From NCBI RefSeq assembly GCF_008039575.1, contig NZ_VDUY01000002.1, positions 434,001 to 498,000 on the forward strand: DNA of 64,000 nucleotides, in the 5' to 3' direction. Source of the stretch: Zeimonas arvi (GTDB lineage Bacteria > Pseudomonadota > Gammaproteobacteria > Burkholderiales > Burkholderiaceae_E). Each line of letters begins with the position of its first letter. The stretch's first letter is position 1. Made by a program: the position numbers and the translations under genes. Under the pieces are notes generated by a model. The model was not told the DNA's origin. It ran no database searches and worked only from the letters and a program-made list of their open reading frames with translations. This document shows, one piece after another, positions 16,438 to 24,236 of the stretch.

Positions 16438-17628
16438 ATGGCCCACGTTCCGCAGATCCGCATCCCCGCCACCTACATGCGCGGGGGCACCAGCAAGGGC
16501 GTGTTCTTCCGCCTGCAGGACCTCCCCGATGCCGCCCAGGCGCCGGGCAAGGCGCGCGACGCGCTGCTGATGCGCGTGATCGGGAGCCCCGATCCCTACG
16601 GCAAGCAGATCGACGGCATGGGCGGCGCCACGTCCAGCACCAGCAAGACGGTGATCCTGTCGAGAAGCGAGCGGCCCGATCACGACGTCGACTACCTGTT
16701 CGGCCAGGTCTCGATCGACTCGGCCTTCGTCGACTGGAGCGGCAACTGCGGCAACCTGTCGGCAGCCGTGGGTCCGTTCGCGATCGCCAACGGCCTGGTC
16801 GACCCGGCACGCGTGCCCAGGAACGGCACGGCCACCTTGCGGATCTGGCAGGCCAACATCGGCAAGACCATCGTGGCGCATGTGCCGATCAGCGAGGGCG
16901 CGGTGCAGGAGACCGGCGACTTCGAGCTCGACGGCGTGACCTTCCCGGCCGCCGAGGTGCAGCTCGAATTCATGGACCCGGCCGCCGAAGAGGAGGGCGC
17001 CGGCGGCGCGATGTTCCCGACCGGGAATCTGGTCGACGAGCTCGAGGTGCCCGGCGTGGGCACGCTGAAGGCCACGATGATCAACGCCGGCATCCCCACG
17101 ATCTTCGTGAACGCCGACTCGATCGGCTACAGCGGCACCGAACTGCAGGACGCGATCAACGGCGACGAGAAGGCGCTGGCGAAGTTCGAAACCATCCGTG
17201 CCCAAGGCGCGGTGCGCATGGGCCTCATCAAGGACGTGTCCGAGGCCGCGAAGCGCCAGCACACGCCGAAGCTGGCATTCGTGGCGCCCTCGAAGGACTA
17301 TCTGGCCTCGAGCGGCAAGGCGGTCGCCGCGAAGGACATCGACCTGCTGGTGCGCGCGCTCTCGATGGGCAAGCTGCACCACGCGATGATGGGCACGGCC
17401 GCGGTGGCGATCGGCACCGCGGCGGCGATCCCCGGCACCCTGGTCAACCTCGCCGCCGGCGGTGGCGCCCGCAACGCGGTCCGCTTTGGCCACCCTTCGG
17501 GCACGCTGCGCGTGGGCGCCGAGGCCAACCAGGAGAACGGCGAGTGGGTCGTCAGGAAGGCCATCATGAGCCGCAGCGCGCGGGTGCTGATGGAAGGCTG
17601 GGTTCGGGTTCCCGGCGACGCGTTCTGA
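16438..17628 (+). CDS. prpF: 2-methylaconitate cis-trans isomerase PrpF
   Basis: 396 residues. The N-terminus has the family's YMRGGTSKGVFF loop and GMGGATSSTSKT; the second lobe repeats a diaminopimelate-epimerase-like fold (INAGIPTIFV, then ARNAVRFGHPSGTL). Length is normal for PrpF. It isomerises the product of AcnD so the 2-methylcitrate cycle can proceed during propionate degradation. It is cotranscribed with acnD by spacing. Confidence 0.94.
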   Translation: MAHVPQIRIPATYMRGGTSKGVFFRLQDLPDAAQAPGKARDALLMRVIGSPDPYGKQIDGMGGATSSTSKTVILSRSERPDHDVDYLFGQVSIDSAFVDWSGNCGNLSAAVGPFAIANGLVDPARVPRNGTATLRIWQANIGKTIVAHVPISEGAVQETGDFELDGVTFPAAEVQLEFMDPAAEEEGAGGAMFPTGNLVDELEVPGVGTLKATMINAGIPTIFVNADSIGYSGTELQDAINGDEKALAKFETIRAQGAVRMGLIKDVSEAAKRQHTPKLAFVAPSKDYLASSGKAVAAKDIDLLVRALSMGKLHHAMMGTAAVAIGTAAAIPGTLVNLAAGGGARNAVRFGHPSGTLRVGAEANQENGEWVVRKAIMSRSARVLMEGWVRVPGDAF

Positions 17629-17644
17629 CCGGGCCGCCCAGCTG

Positions 17645-17673
17645 AAACTGCAGCCCTATTCGGGCTGCGGTTT
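17645..17673. terminator. Bidirectional hairpin between prpF and tesB
   Basis: A 12-nt stem (17,645-17,656 with 17,662-17,673, a few mismatches) and loop TATTC separate two convergent genes. The stem is A-rich on one side and T-rich on the other, so it can serve as an intrinsic terminator in both directions. It overlaps the last codons of tesB. Confidence 0.5.
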
Positions 17674-18528
17674 GCGTACCCGGATCAGGCCCTCCTGGGC
17701 CACCGAGGCGACCCGGCGCCCGTCCTGCGTGTAGAGGCTGCCGCGGCAGAAGCCGCGCGCGCCGCCGGCCGCCGGCGACTCCATCGAGTACAGCAGCCAT
17801 TCGTCCATGCGGAAACCGTCGTGGAACCACATCGCGTGGTCCAGACTGGCGACCTGGAGCGTGGGCTGAACGAAGCTCAGGCCGTGCGGGATCATCGCGC
17901 TCTGCAACAGCCCGAAGTCCGACGCGTAGGCGAGCAAGGCCTGATGCAGCAGCGGATCGTCGGGCGCGCGATCGGCCAGGCGCAGCCAGGTGTGTCGCAG
18001 CGAGGGCCCCGGCTTCGGGTCGAGCGGATCGTAGGGCTCCACCGGCCGGAAATCGAGCGCGCCCTCGGTCTTGGCCGCGGCGCGCTGGCGCTCGGGCAGC
18101 AGCCCCAGGATCCGGCGGCGCAACTCCCGATCGCTCTCCAGTCCCTCCGGCCCCCTCGCCTGCGGCATCGGGTCCTGGTGCGAGACGCCGTCTTCCGGCA
18201 CGTGGAACGAGGCGGCCAGATTGAAGATCGGCCGCCCGTGCTGGATCGCCACGACCCGCCGCGTGGTGAAGCTGCCGCCGTCGCGGATCCGCTCCACGTC
18301 GTAGACGATGCGCGCGTTCTTGTCGCCGGGGCGCAGGAAGTAGGCATGCAGCGAATGCACGCTGCGCGAGGCCTCGACCGTGGTGGCGGCCGCCATCAGC
18401 GCCTGGCCGAGCACCTGCCCGCCGAACACCTGTGGGCTGCCGATCTCGCCGCTGACGCCGCGGAAGAGGTTGTATTCGAGCCGCTCGACCTGCAGCAGCG
18501 AGAGGAGTTCCTGGACTTCGGGTTTCAT
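17656..18528 (-). CDS. tesB: Acyl-CoA thioesterase II
   Basis: 290 residues, a double hot-dog thioesterase. Residues corresponding to the TesB catalytic set are visible: Asp in ASLDHAMWFH, Ser in LYSMESP and Gln in AQEGLIRVR. The N-terminal half has GGQVLGQALMAAA and HSLHAYFLRPGD. It hydrolyses medium and long acyl-CoAs in the cytoplasm. The start codon is only 13 bp from the island's left boundary, so its original upstream neighbour was the tRNA-Leu now 19.6 kb away. Confidence 0.93.
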   Translation of the reverse strand: MKPEVQELLSLLQVERLEYNLFRGVSGEIGSPQVFGGQVLGQALMAAATTVEASRSVHSLHAYFLRPGDKNARIVYDVERIRDGGSFTTRRVVAIQHGRPIFNLAASFHVPEDGVSHQDPMPQARGPEGLESDRELRRRILGLLPERQRAAAKTEGALDFRPVEPYDPLDPKPGPSLRHTWLRLADRAPDDPLLHQALLAYASDFGLLQSAMIPHGLSFVQPTLQVASLDHAMWFHDGFRMDEWLLYSMESPAAGGARGFCRGSLYTQDGRRVASVAQEGLIRVRKPQPE

Positions 18529-18541
18529 TCTAGATCTTGAA

Positions 18542-18558
18542 TGGTGCGCGGACCGGGA
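18542..18558. repeat. attL: 17-bp copy of tRNA-Leu 3' end
   Basis: Identical over 17 bp to 38,098-38,114; flanking bases differ on both sides. It lies 13 bp before the tesB start codon and carries only the CCA, acceptor stem and first T-arm bases, so it is not a tRNA gene. Confidence 0.85.
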
Positions 18559-18612
18559 ACCACAGATTACTGTTTATGGGGACTTCAAGGGTTTCGCAAA
18601 TTTTTCTGTCTA

Positions 18613-18634
18613 GATACCGTGAGTCATACCGTAG
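18613..18634. repeat. Left-end ATACCG motifs (candidate integrase arm sites)
   Basis: GATACCGT (18,613-18,620) and CATACCGTAG (18,625-18,634) match three copies of the same motif near the right end (37,911-37,963), all in one orientation. Paired clusters inside both attachment sites are what tyrosine integrases of the DUF4102 type use as arm-binding sites. The function is inferred. Confidence 0.5.
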
Positions 18635-18740
18635 ATGACGGCTAGCTAGGACCGCCTGAGTGGGCCACAGCCTCCAACAGCCCCCAATCCGAAGACTCCC
18701 GGTGCTAGGCTGACGAAACCACTCCAGCGGTCATTGCAAC

Positions 18741-19862
18741 ATGGAAATCACCCGCGCCGAGCTATACGATCGTATCTGGTCCACGCCCATGAGCAAGCTG
18801 GCACGCGAATTCGACATCTCGGACGTCGGACTTGCCAAGGTCTGCGCGAGCTACGGCATTCCGCGACCGCCGCGAGGATACTGGGCCAGAGCAGCCGCAG
18901 GGAAGGTTCCGCCTCGTCCGTCTCTACCGCCTTCGCGCTCGGAAATCGTCCAATTCAATCCGGAACAGCATCGTGCGCGGATGACCACTACCGACGCTGT
19001 TGCGCGGCCTGCCGAACCGATCCCAGTGCTCTTGCCGGACGACGCCTTGCCGCCCGTCGCAAGCGCGACCCTCGAACGCCTGCGCAAGACGAAGCCCTCC
19101 ACGGATGGGTTCGTTCGGTGCGAATCGCCGCGAGTCTTCACCTGTGAGCTCAGCACGGCGACAATCGAGCGCGCAAGCCGGATCCTCGGCGCCATCGAAC
19201 ACGCCCTTCCGGCCATCGGCGGCCGGCTGAAGAAATCCGACAAGACCCCCTGCATCGGCATCCTGGTCGGCGACGAGTGGATCGGCATCAGCATTGCGGA
19301 AGACTACCGACGCACCGAAACGGTCCTGCAGGATCCCAAGATCGCCTGGCTGAAGCAGCGCGAGTACAGCTACCACTTCACCGGCGCACTGCGCCTGACG
19401 ATCGCCGCCGAATTCAACGGCCGGAAGTCTTGGGGCGATGGCAAGCAGGCCCGCCTCGAGGAAAAGATCGACAGCATCGTCACGGGCCTGCTGGTCGCCT
19501 CAACGGGGATCGTCGAACTCCGACGGGAGCGCGAGGAGCAGCGCCGACAGTGGCAAGAGGAAGCGAGGATTGCGGAACTCGCCCGCGAACGGCAACGCCG
19601 TCGCCAGCACTTCCTGGACAATCTGCACGCAGAGGCGAACTCGTGGAGCACGCACCGCGAGATCCAGAAGTACGTCGATCACCTGCGGCAGCACCTGGGC
19701 TCGGCCGACGCGCTCCCGCCTGCCTGCCTCGAGTGGATCGAGCTGGCTGAAGAGCTTGCGAAGGCTGTAGACCCGACACCGAAGCGGCTGCAGCTGTTAC
19801 GCGAGGGAATCACTGGGTACAACTACGACATGCCCTTCGGTCGATCCGTGGGTGACGACTAG
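18741..19862 (+). CDS. Conserved hypothetical protein with helix-turn-helix-like N-terminus and coiled coil
   Basis: 373 residues. The N-terminus (ELYDRIWSTPMSKLAREFDISDVGLAKVC..., residues ~6-35) reads like a helix-turn-helix followed by the motif GIPRPPRGYWARAAAGK. Residues ~255-295 are Arg/Glu-rich and likely coiled coil. I recognise this as a type of unknown-function protein common in islands of proteobacteria, but cannot assign an activity. It is the first gene inside attL and reads inward. It ends in a CTAG shared with the ancestral end of the convergent ParB-like gene. Confidence 0.75.
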   Translation: MEITRAELYDRIWSTPMSKLAREFDISDVGLAKVCASYGIPRPPRGYWARAAAGKVPPRPSLPPSRSEIVQFNPEQHRARMTTTDAVARPAEPIPVLLPDDALPPVASATLERLRKTKPSTDGFVRCESPRVFTCELSTATIERASRILGAIEHALPAIGGRLKKSDKTPCIGILVGDEWIGISIAEDYRRTETVLQDPKIAWLKQREYSYHFTGALRLTIAAEFNGRKSWGDGKQARLEEKIDSIVTGLLVASTGIVELRREREEQRRQWQEEARIAELARERQRRRQHFLDNLHAEANSWSTHREIQKYVDHLRQHLGSADALPPACLEWIELAEELAKAVDPTPKRLQLLREGITGYNYDMPFGRSVGDD

Positions 19863-19863
19863 T

Positions 19864-20475
19864 CTAGGTCCGCCCAGCTGAAGGGCCGCTTGACGACGAC
19901 TGGCACCTGCGAGAAACCGAGCGCGCGACCGAAAGGTGGAATCGGCGAAACCCGTCGTGCACCTCGTAGCGGTAGGGTGCCGCGATGCCGTTCGGAACAT
20001 GCACCTCGATGGGCGGGAGCGGCTCGCCACGTTGGATGGCGGTCAGGATGCTTGCCGCACGCTCCGGGTCGATGCCCCTGACTCTCGGGTTCCGGGCCGG
20101 CGGCTTCACCTCCGAAGGCGGGACGACGACGCAGACGCCGTCAGGGACCGGCACCCATACATAGGGCTCCAGCAAGGGCACGAACCGCTCCATGTTGGCC
20201 GCGGCAATCGCTGCGCGAATCTCATCGACCAACAGCAAGCGTCTCCTTTCCCCGCCCAATGGCGCCGTGAGACCGAATCCGCCGTCTGTGCGGCCACCGA
20301 CCGCCGTGAGGAAGTCCGACTCGATCTCGACGTCGAGCGCGGCGCGAGCGACGCCGGTCGCACCGTGGGCATCGAGGCACGCGGGCGGCTTCACCTGGTC
20401 AGGTCGATCGCGCCTCACCCCTCCTCCGAATCGGAAGTTCCTCCCATCCGGAAAGGGCGTCAGCCGAACCTGCAT
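19864..20475 (-). CDS. ParB/sulfiredoxin-fold protein with frameshifted C-terminus
   Basis: 203 residues as it stands; ATG at 20,475 with AAGG 5 nt upstream. The C-terminal third has the ParB-like pattern GEPLPPIEVHV then YEVHDGFRRFHLSVA. After SVA the frame turns into an unlikely Ser/Arg tail. Shifting frame by one base at ~19,920-19,926, in a GCGCGC run, continues as LGFSQVPVVVK, the usual next strand of this fold, and stops at 19,859-19,861. So the present ORF probably reflects a 1-nt deletion or a sequencing error. It overlaps the RES toxin gene by 77 bp. Its role is unknown. Confidence 0.6.
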   Translation of the reverse strand: MQVRLTPFPDGRNFRFGGGVRRDRPDQVKPPACLDAHGATGVARAALDVEIESDFLTAVGGRTDGGFGLTAPLGGERRRLLLVDEIRAAIAAANMERFVPLLEPYVWVPVPDGVCVVVPPSEVKPPARNPRVRGIDPERAASILTAIQRGEPLPPIEVHVPNGIAAPYRYEVHDGFRRFHLSVARSVSRRCQSSSSGPSAGRT

Positions 20476-21400
20476 CCAACCTTGTGTGCCGGACTTCTGA
20501 CGGAGCCGGGTTGGCGAGTTCGATGAAGGATCCGGAATCGATGAGGTCGGGGAAGACTGCTACGCACCGCCCTCCCCCCTTGGTCGAACGAAAGAGAATT
20601 GCCTCATAGCCTGCCGCACGAACGAGCTCGGCGACCACATGGCTGGGGGCTGGCAAGCCGAATTGGACCGGCAGCGTTCTCCAGTTGGCGAAGACGGCGT
20701 TGTAGAGCATCTGCCCCGTGTTGACCATCTTCAGCGCTCCATCCGGAATCCTGAGCTTCTTCTTCAACTCCCTGGCACGCGTTGGCATCTTGATGCGCCC
20801 CAGGACGCCAGCCAGATCTCTGAGCGACTCAGGACTCGTCATGTCGAAGACGCGATGCAGGCAGACGGTCACCACCACCTTGGCGTAGCTCTCCGGGCGT
20901 GCCAGGGCAAGGTCCTCAGGCCTCAATCCGTTCGCCAGGGTCGCAGACGCGACCTGGAACTTCTCGCGAAACGCTGTCTCGTCGTCCTCGGCGAGGTAGA
21001 GGCATGGCCATGCGTCGAGGGTGCCGAGATCGAGGTCTGCGCCGGCGTTGAAGCGGCCGCCATAGGCAAGCAGGCTGCCCGCCGCCGACAGCGGACTGAA
21101 GCTGTACTGGTAGGTAACGAACCGGACCCAATTCGACTCGTCTAGGCAGATCGGCTCGGCCTTCTCTATCGCGCCGATCAACTGCGGACGGAGTCGGCGC
21201 TGCTCTGGCTGCGTCCCGAAGAAGAGCGACGCGTTCAGTTCATCCAGGTCCTGCGAGACCTCCGTCCACCGCGAAAGCGTCGCCTCGCTAAATCGCTCGA
21301 GCTCGATGACCCCGATCGGCCCACGTAGGCCGCCCGGACCGCGCTGCGGGATGATCGGCTTCCGCCTAGCCACCCGCGGCACTCTCCACGCCCGGGGCAT
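20399..21400 (-). CDS. RES-domain toxin of a type II toxin-antitoxin system
   Basis: Up to 333 residues. The RES signature is present: Arg in YGGRFNAG (~residue 116), Glu in ETAFREKF about 25 residues later, and Ser in ILFRSTKGGG with following VAVFPD. Characterised RES toxins degrade NAD+ or modify partner proteins. It lies directly after the Xre/DUF2384-type antitoxin. Starts at ATG 21,400, GTG 21,382 and GTG 21,373 are possible; the last has GGAG about 9 nt upstream and overlaps the antitoxin stop by 8 nt. The protein is longer than most RES proteins, with extra residues at both ends. Confidence 0.82.
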   Translation of the reverse strand: MPRAWRVPRVARRKPIIPQRGPGGLRGPIGVIELERFSEATLSRWTEVSQDLDELNASLFFGTQPEQRRLRPQLIGAIEKAEPICLDESNWVRFVTYQYSFSPLSAAGSLLAYGGRFNAGADLDLGTLDAWPCLYLAEDDETAFREKFQVASATLANGLRPEDLALARPESYAKVVVTVCLHRVFDMTSPESLRDLAGVLGRIKMPTRARELKKKLRIPDGALKMVNTGQMLYNAVFANWRTLPVQFGLPAPSHVVAELVRAAGYEAILFRSTKGGGRCVAVFPDLIDSGSFIELANPAPSEVRHTRLDAGSADALSGWEELPIRRRGEARST

Positions 21401-21809
21401 GCGGGGACGACTGCTCGTGCCGGGACGCCGCTGCGCGCTCCGTCATCGCATTGATGATGAATTTGCGAAGGCGCTCATACCTTCCGAGCCTGATCATGTC
21501 CTTTGGCGAGATATCGCCCAGCAACGGATTGCGGGTCCGAAACCACGCGAGCGTCTTCTCGGTGTCGCCGTCGAACGCCCTCGCCACCAGGTTGATGGTG
21601 TTGGCGATCTCTTCGAGCCTCTCCCGTACCTGGGCGGGAATTGCGTCGTCGTACCTCACCGAGCTGGCCGAAACCGAGGCAAGACGCGACACGTCCGCCT
21701 TCTTGAGATCCAGAACTTCGGGAACTCGCCTGGGATTGAAGGCGGATCCGCGTCCGAAATCCATGTAGTCGTCGGCCACCGATTCGAATAGCCCGATACC
21801 CGGAGACAT
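21366..21809 (-). CDS. Xre/MbcA/ParS-type antitoxin (DUF2384)
   Basis: 147 residues from ATG 21,809, chosen because AAGGAG lies 7 nt upstream. The C-terminal segment TINLVARAFDGDTEKTLAWFRTRNP, LLGDISPKDMIRLGRYERLRKF is the antitoxin toxin-binding domain. The N-terminal part contains a likely helix-turn-helix. It is transcribed before the RES toxin with overlapping ends. Three GTGGTTCA-like repeats upstream are a likely autoregulatory operator. Confidence 0.82.
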   Translation of the reverse strand: MSPGIGLFESVADDYMDFGRGSAFNPRRVPEVLDLKKADVSRLASVSASSVRYDDAIPAQVRERLEEIANTINLVARAFDGDTEKTLAWFRTRNPLLGDISPKDMIRLGRYERLRKFIINAMTERAAASRHEQSSPHAPGVESAAGG

Positions 21810-21857
21810 GGCGCCTCTCCTTTCTGTCTGCATGGTTTCGGTCGTGGGCGCGCCTAT

Positions 21858-21889
21858 TGAACCACGCATGAACCACTTTTTGACCACGC
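21858..21889 (-). promoter_or_regulatory. Three tandem TGAACCAC-type repeats upstream of the RES/Xre pair
   Basis: TGAACCAC at 21,858, TGAACCAC at 21,869 and TGACCACGC at 21,881 repeat at 11-12 bp, about one helical turn, 49-80 bp upstream of the antitoxin start. Toxin-antitoxin operons of this class repress themselves through such sites. The 247-bp gap to the next gene holds no ORF I can support. Confidence 0.45.
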
Positions 21890-22056
21890 TTTTTACATCG
21901 AACGAGCAAGCATACCGTACTGTCCTGCATCGCGCACCCGGGTCCATCTACTCCGTGCACGACACCACAGCGCCGCCCCCGTCACCCGTTGCCCCCGCCC
22001 CGCCGGCGCCACATTCGTTCGCGACCGACCGGCGACCGAAGCCCTGCAACAGGAAC

Positions 22057-22284
22057 TCAGAGGGCCTTCTTCCTCGGCAGAACCTCCGGTAGGCGGAGCT
22101 GCGGCCGTCGGGCAGGCGCAAGGGATCCGACGTGGCCGAGGGCGACCTCGACCGCGACGCGCAGCACCACCAGCGAGCCGTCGGGGCGCACCTTGTGCGG
22201 AATGCCAAGGGCCTCCAGCACACGTCGCTGAGCGGAGCAGCGCACTTTCGCGGTCAGGGCTACCAGGTCATCGGGGGTCAGCAC
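22057..22284 (-). CDS. DUF4224-like small phage protein
   Basis: 75 residues: LTPDDLVALTAKVRCSAQ, then LEALGIPHKVRPDGSLVVLR. This matches my memory of DUF4224, a short basic family common next to phage integration and replication genes; it resembles a small excisionase-like DNA-binding fold. It lies alone between two toxin-antitoxin units. Confidence 0.7.
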   Translation of the reverse strand: MLTPDDLVALTAKVRCSAQRRVLEALGIPHKVRPDGSLVVLRVAVEVALGHVGSLAPARRPQLRLPEVLPRKKAL

Positions 22285-22316
22285 GACGGCGGTCTCCGAA
22301 GTCAGGAGCCCGCACG

Positions 22317-22730
22317 CTATCGGTGCGGCTGAAGGTTAAACCTGCCGTGAGCACCGTACTTCCACGGCACCTCGATCAAGCTCGCGGACACCATATCGGC
22401 CTGCTGCAGGATTCGCGGCCACCAGCGCACAATGCAGTGAGTCTTGGTCCAGTAGTCGTGGCTATTCCACGCCTTGTTCAGCCGGAACACGTTCAACCCT
22501 GACAACCGAAGCGCAGCGCGCTCGAGGTCACCCTTGCCGAACCGATCCTGAGACAGGATGCACCAGCCCCGTTCGCGTCCGAGCGCGTCGATCCATTCGT
22601 GATCCGGGGTGTTGGCCGCAAATTTCGACCTGAGGGCAACGACCTCAGGACACGGCACTTCGTTCTTCGACAACTCGGTCAGCGCGACCGCCCACACCGG
22701 CGGCAGGTTGTTGTCGATCAGGAACTTCAA
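22317..22730 (-). CDS. DUF5615/PIN-like toxin
   Basis: 137 residues. MKFLIDNNLPPVWAVAL at the N-terminus, TPDHEWIDALGRERGWCILSQD in the middle and the spacing of the acidic residues (Asp6, Asp45 area, Asp58 area) resemble PIN-like nuclease toxins that cut RNA. It overlaps the upstream antitoxin gene by 4 nt (ATGA), so translation is coupled. Confidence 0.75.
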   Translation of the reverse strand: MKFLIDNNLPPVWAVALTELSKNEVPCPEVVALRSKFAANTPDHEWIDALGRERGWCILSQDRFGKGDLERAALRLSGLNVFRLNKAWNSHDYWTKTHCIVRWWPRILQQADMVSASLIEVPWKYGAHGRFNLQPHR

Positions 22731-23416
22731 TGCAGTAGGTTCGACTCGAACGCGACCGCCTTCGTGACGGCCTCGCGGGACACTTCGTAGATCCGCGCCA
22801 CCCGAGCAACGTCACGACCTTCGGCAACATAGGCATCGAAGAGAGTCCAAGTCGGCACCCCCGCCGCGTCGATGATCGGCTTGCCGAAACTTCTGCGCGG
22901 ATCCAGGATGATCACCCGATCCTTGGGCACGGGGTGCCAGGCACGAGCCACTCCATCGTCCCCGAATACGACCCCTGCGACGAGCGAATCCTTGATCACC
23001 TGGCTCATCGCGTACTGCTTCTTGAGCAAGTCGAGCAGCGGCTGATCGTCGGTCGCATGCGCGGCCTCGGCGAAGATACTCCGACCGTCCGTCGCGATGC
23101 TCCTGATCACGAATGGGTGCGGGTGGTCGTGTTCCTCCTTTGCACGCTGCACTGCCAGCCTGATGGCCTGCAGGCTGACGCCATGCTGACGAAGCTCGCG
23201 AATCAGCCGCAGTTCCAGAAGCTCGAAGAAGCTCAGTGCGCGCTGATCGTCGACCATGTGCTGCTCGCCCGCGACGGGAAGAACACGACGGCGCTCCTCC
23301 CCGCGCGTGTACTCGTACCCGAACATCCACCGCGCGACTTCCCGCGTCGGTATCCGAACCAGGCGCGCAGCGTCCGCGATGGTGTATAGGCCGATGTCGA
23401 AGAGATTTCCGTCCAT
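22727..23416 (-). CDS. MerR-like/DUF433 antitoxin
   Basis: 229 residues from ATG 23,416. The N-terminus LYTIADAARLVRIPTREVARW is a MerR-like helix-turn-helix; the C-terminus RRSFGKPIIDAAGVPTWTLF, then VARVARIYEVSREAVTKAV, is a DUF433-type domain. DUF433 proteins pair with DUF5615 toxins, as here. The chosen start has no Shine-Dalgarno but a -10-like TATACT 8 nt upstream, suggesting a leaderless transcript. Confidence 0.78.
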   Translation of the reverse strand: MDGNLFDIGLYTIADAARLVRIPTREVARWMFGYEYTRGEERRRVLPVAGEQHMVDDQRALSFFELLELRLIRELRQHGVSLQAIRLAVQRAKEEHDHPHPFVIRSIATDGRSIFAEAAHATDDQPLLDLLKKQYAMSQVIKDSLVAGVVFGDDGVARAWHPVPKDRVIILDPRRSFGKPIIDAAGVPTWTLFDAYVAEGRDVARVARIYEVSREAVTKAVAFESNLLH

Positions 23417-23424
23417 TTCGGGGG

Positions 23425-23430
23425 AGTATA
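23425..23430 (-). promoter_or_regulatory. -10 element of the DUF433/PIN operon
   Basis: TATACT on the minus strand ends 8 nt before the antitoxin ATG; no Shine-Dalgarno lies between. A convincing -35 is not visible. Confidence 0.4.
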
Positions 23431-23532
23431 GCGGGCATCCATCCCCTTGACCCCCCCGCCACACCAGCGCACAATCTCCCCGCGTCCGAGCTTTCGGGCG
23501 TGCAGGCTTGGCGGCCTGCGGAAGAGGCGGAC

Positions 23533-23555
23533 AACCGCCGACATGGCGGTTTTTT
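23533..23555 (+). terminator. Intrinsic terminator/attenuator upstream of C4-like RNA
   Basis: AACCGCC, loop GACAT, GGCGGTT, then four more T. A perfect 7-bp stem with a T run directly before the C4-like RNA; in related prophages a similar hairpin precedes the C4 region. Confidence 0.6.
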
Positions 23556-23587
23556 CACGTCCGCAGCACTGGCTTCGCTCCTATGGG

Positions 23588-23685
23588 CGGGCCGGTGGGG
23601 AGACCCGCAAGGGTCTGCCGGCCTCTTCCCGGTCCGCCAACCCTGCCGGTCTGCCCACCACGCTTGGCGGCGTGGTGTGCGGTAC
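23588..23685 (+). ncRNA. C4 / P4-CI-type antisense RNA (candidate)
   Basis: The stretch has a hairpin AGACCC-GCAA-GGGTCT enclosed by GCCGG/CCGGC, a single-stranded GTCCGCCAACCCTGCCGGTCTG segment in between, and a second hairpin CACCACGC-TTGGC-GCGTGGTG. This order, and the CCAACCCTG segment, match my memory of C4 antisense RNAs of phages P1/P7 and many prophages. Those RNAs pair with the leader of the downstream operon to control immunity. A four-gene cassette follows 28 bp later. Exact ends are estimates. A covariance-model search against the C4 family would settle it. Confidence 0.55.
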
Positions 23686-23712
23686 TCAAACCGCTGAAGA
23701 GGAGCACCCATC

Positions 23713-24000
23713 ATGGGCTCGAAACCCGTCTTCGCGCGCGCCGGAGAGGCCGCGCCGCTGCACCCTTCCCCCGCGTTCCGACTGCCCGGCAATCGCCCGC
23801 GTCGCTGGCATCCCGTCGTATATCTCGACCGAGGCCCGGTGCGCTTCGCCGGCTGCGACACGATCACCGAGGCGATGCGCGAAGCCCGCAAGCTCGCCTT
23901 CGCACTGGGCGCCCGCACCTGGAGCGCCGTCCCCGGCCGCGCTCTGCTCGTCTCCGGCGGATCGGTGCCGTCCGACCTGGCCGATGGAGGTGCGCAATGA
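23713..24000 (+). CDS. Small hypothetical protein downstream of C4-like RNA (Icd-like position)
   Basis: 95 residues, ATG preceded by AGAGGAGCACCC. The core RRWHPVVYLDRGPVRFAGCDTITEAMREARKLA has the feel of short phage proteins annotated as Icd-like, which follow C4 RNA. It overlaps the next gene by 4 nt. No activity can be assigned. Confidence 0.65.
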   Translation: MGSKPVFARAGEAAPLHPSPAFRLPGNRPRRWHPVVYLDRGPVRFAGCDTITEAMREARKLAFALGARTWSAVPGRALLVSGGSVPSDLADGGAQ

Positions 24001-24236
24001 GCGACGTCACCAACGCCACCCCGGTGTCTGCCGATGACCAGCTGCGCCTGCTTCCTGTCGTGCTCTACGACAACGCCCACTGCCCCAACGGCTGGCGTGC
24101 GCTCAAGCAGGAATTCTCGGTAGCTGAGAGCCCTGCGGCCTGGGCCGCGGCACGCGCCGCCTGCGAGACGGATCCGAAGGCCATCGGCTTCTACGTGCTG
24201 CAGGTCGGCCGCCAGAATCGGGGAGGTGCACGATGA
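23997..24236 (+). CDS. Small hypothetical phage protein
   Basis: 79 residues, ATGA overlap with the preceding gene and with the next. LLPVVLYDNAHCPNGWRALKQEF, then EAPAAW-like and IGFYVLQVGRQNR. It belongs to the four-gene coupled cassette; unrecognised. Confidence 0.6.
   Translation: MSDVTNATPVSADDQLRLLPVVLYDNAHCPNGWRALKQEFSVAESPAAWAAARAACETDPKAIGFYVLQVGRQNRGGAR

Noticed and set aside
18542-18558. A second tRNA-Leu fragment or pseudo-tRNA at the left border
   Set aside because: Only 17 bp of the 3' end are present; it is the attachment-site copy.
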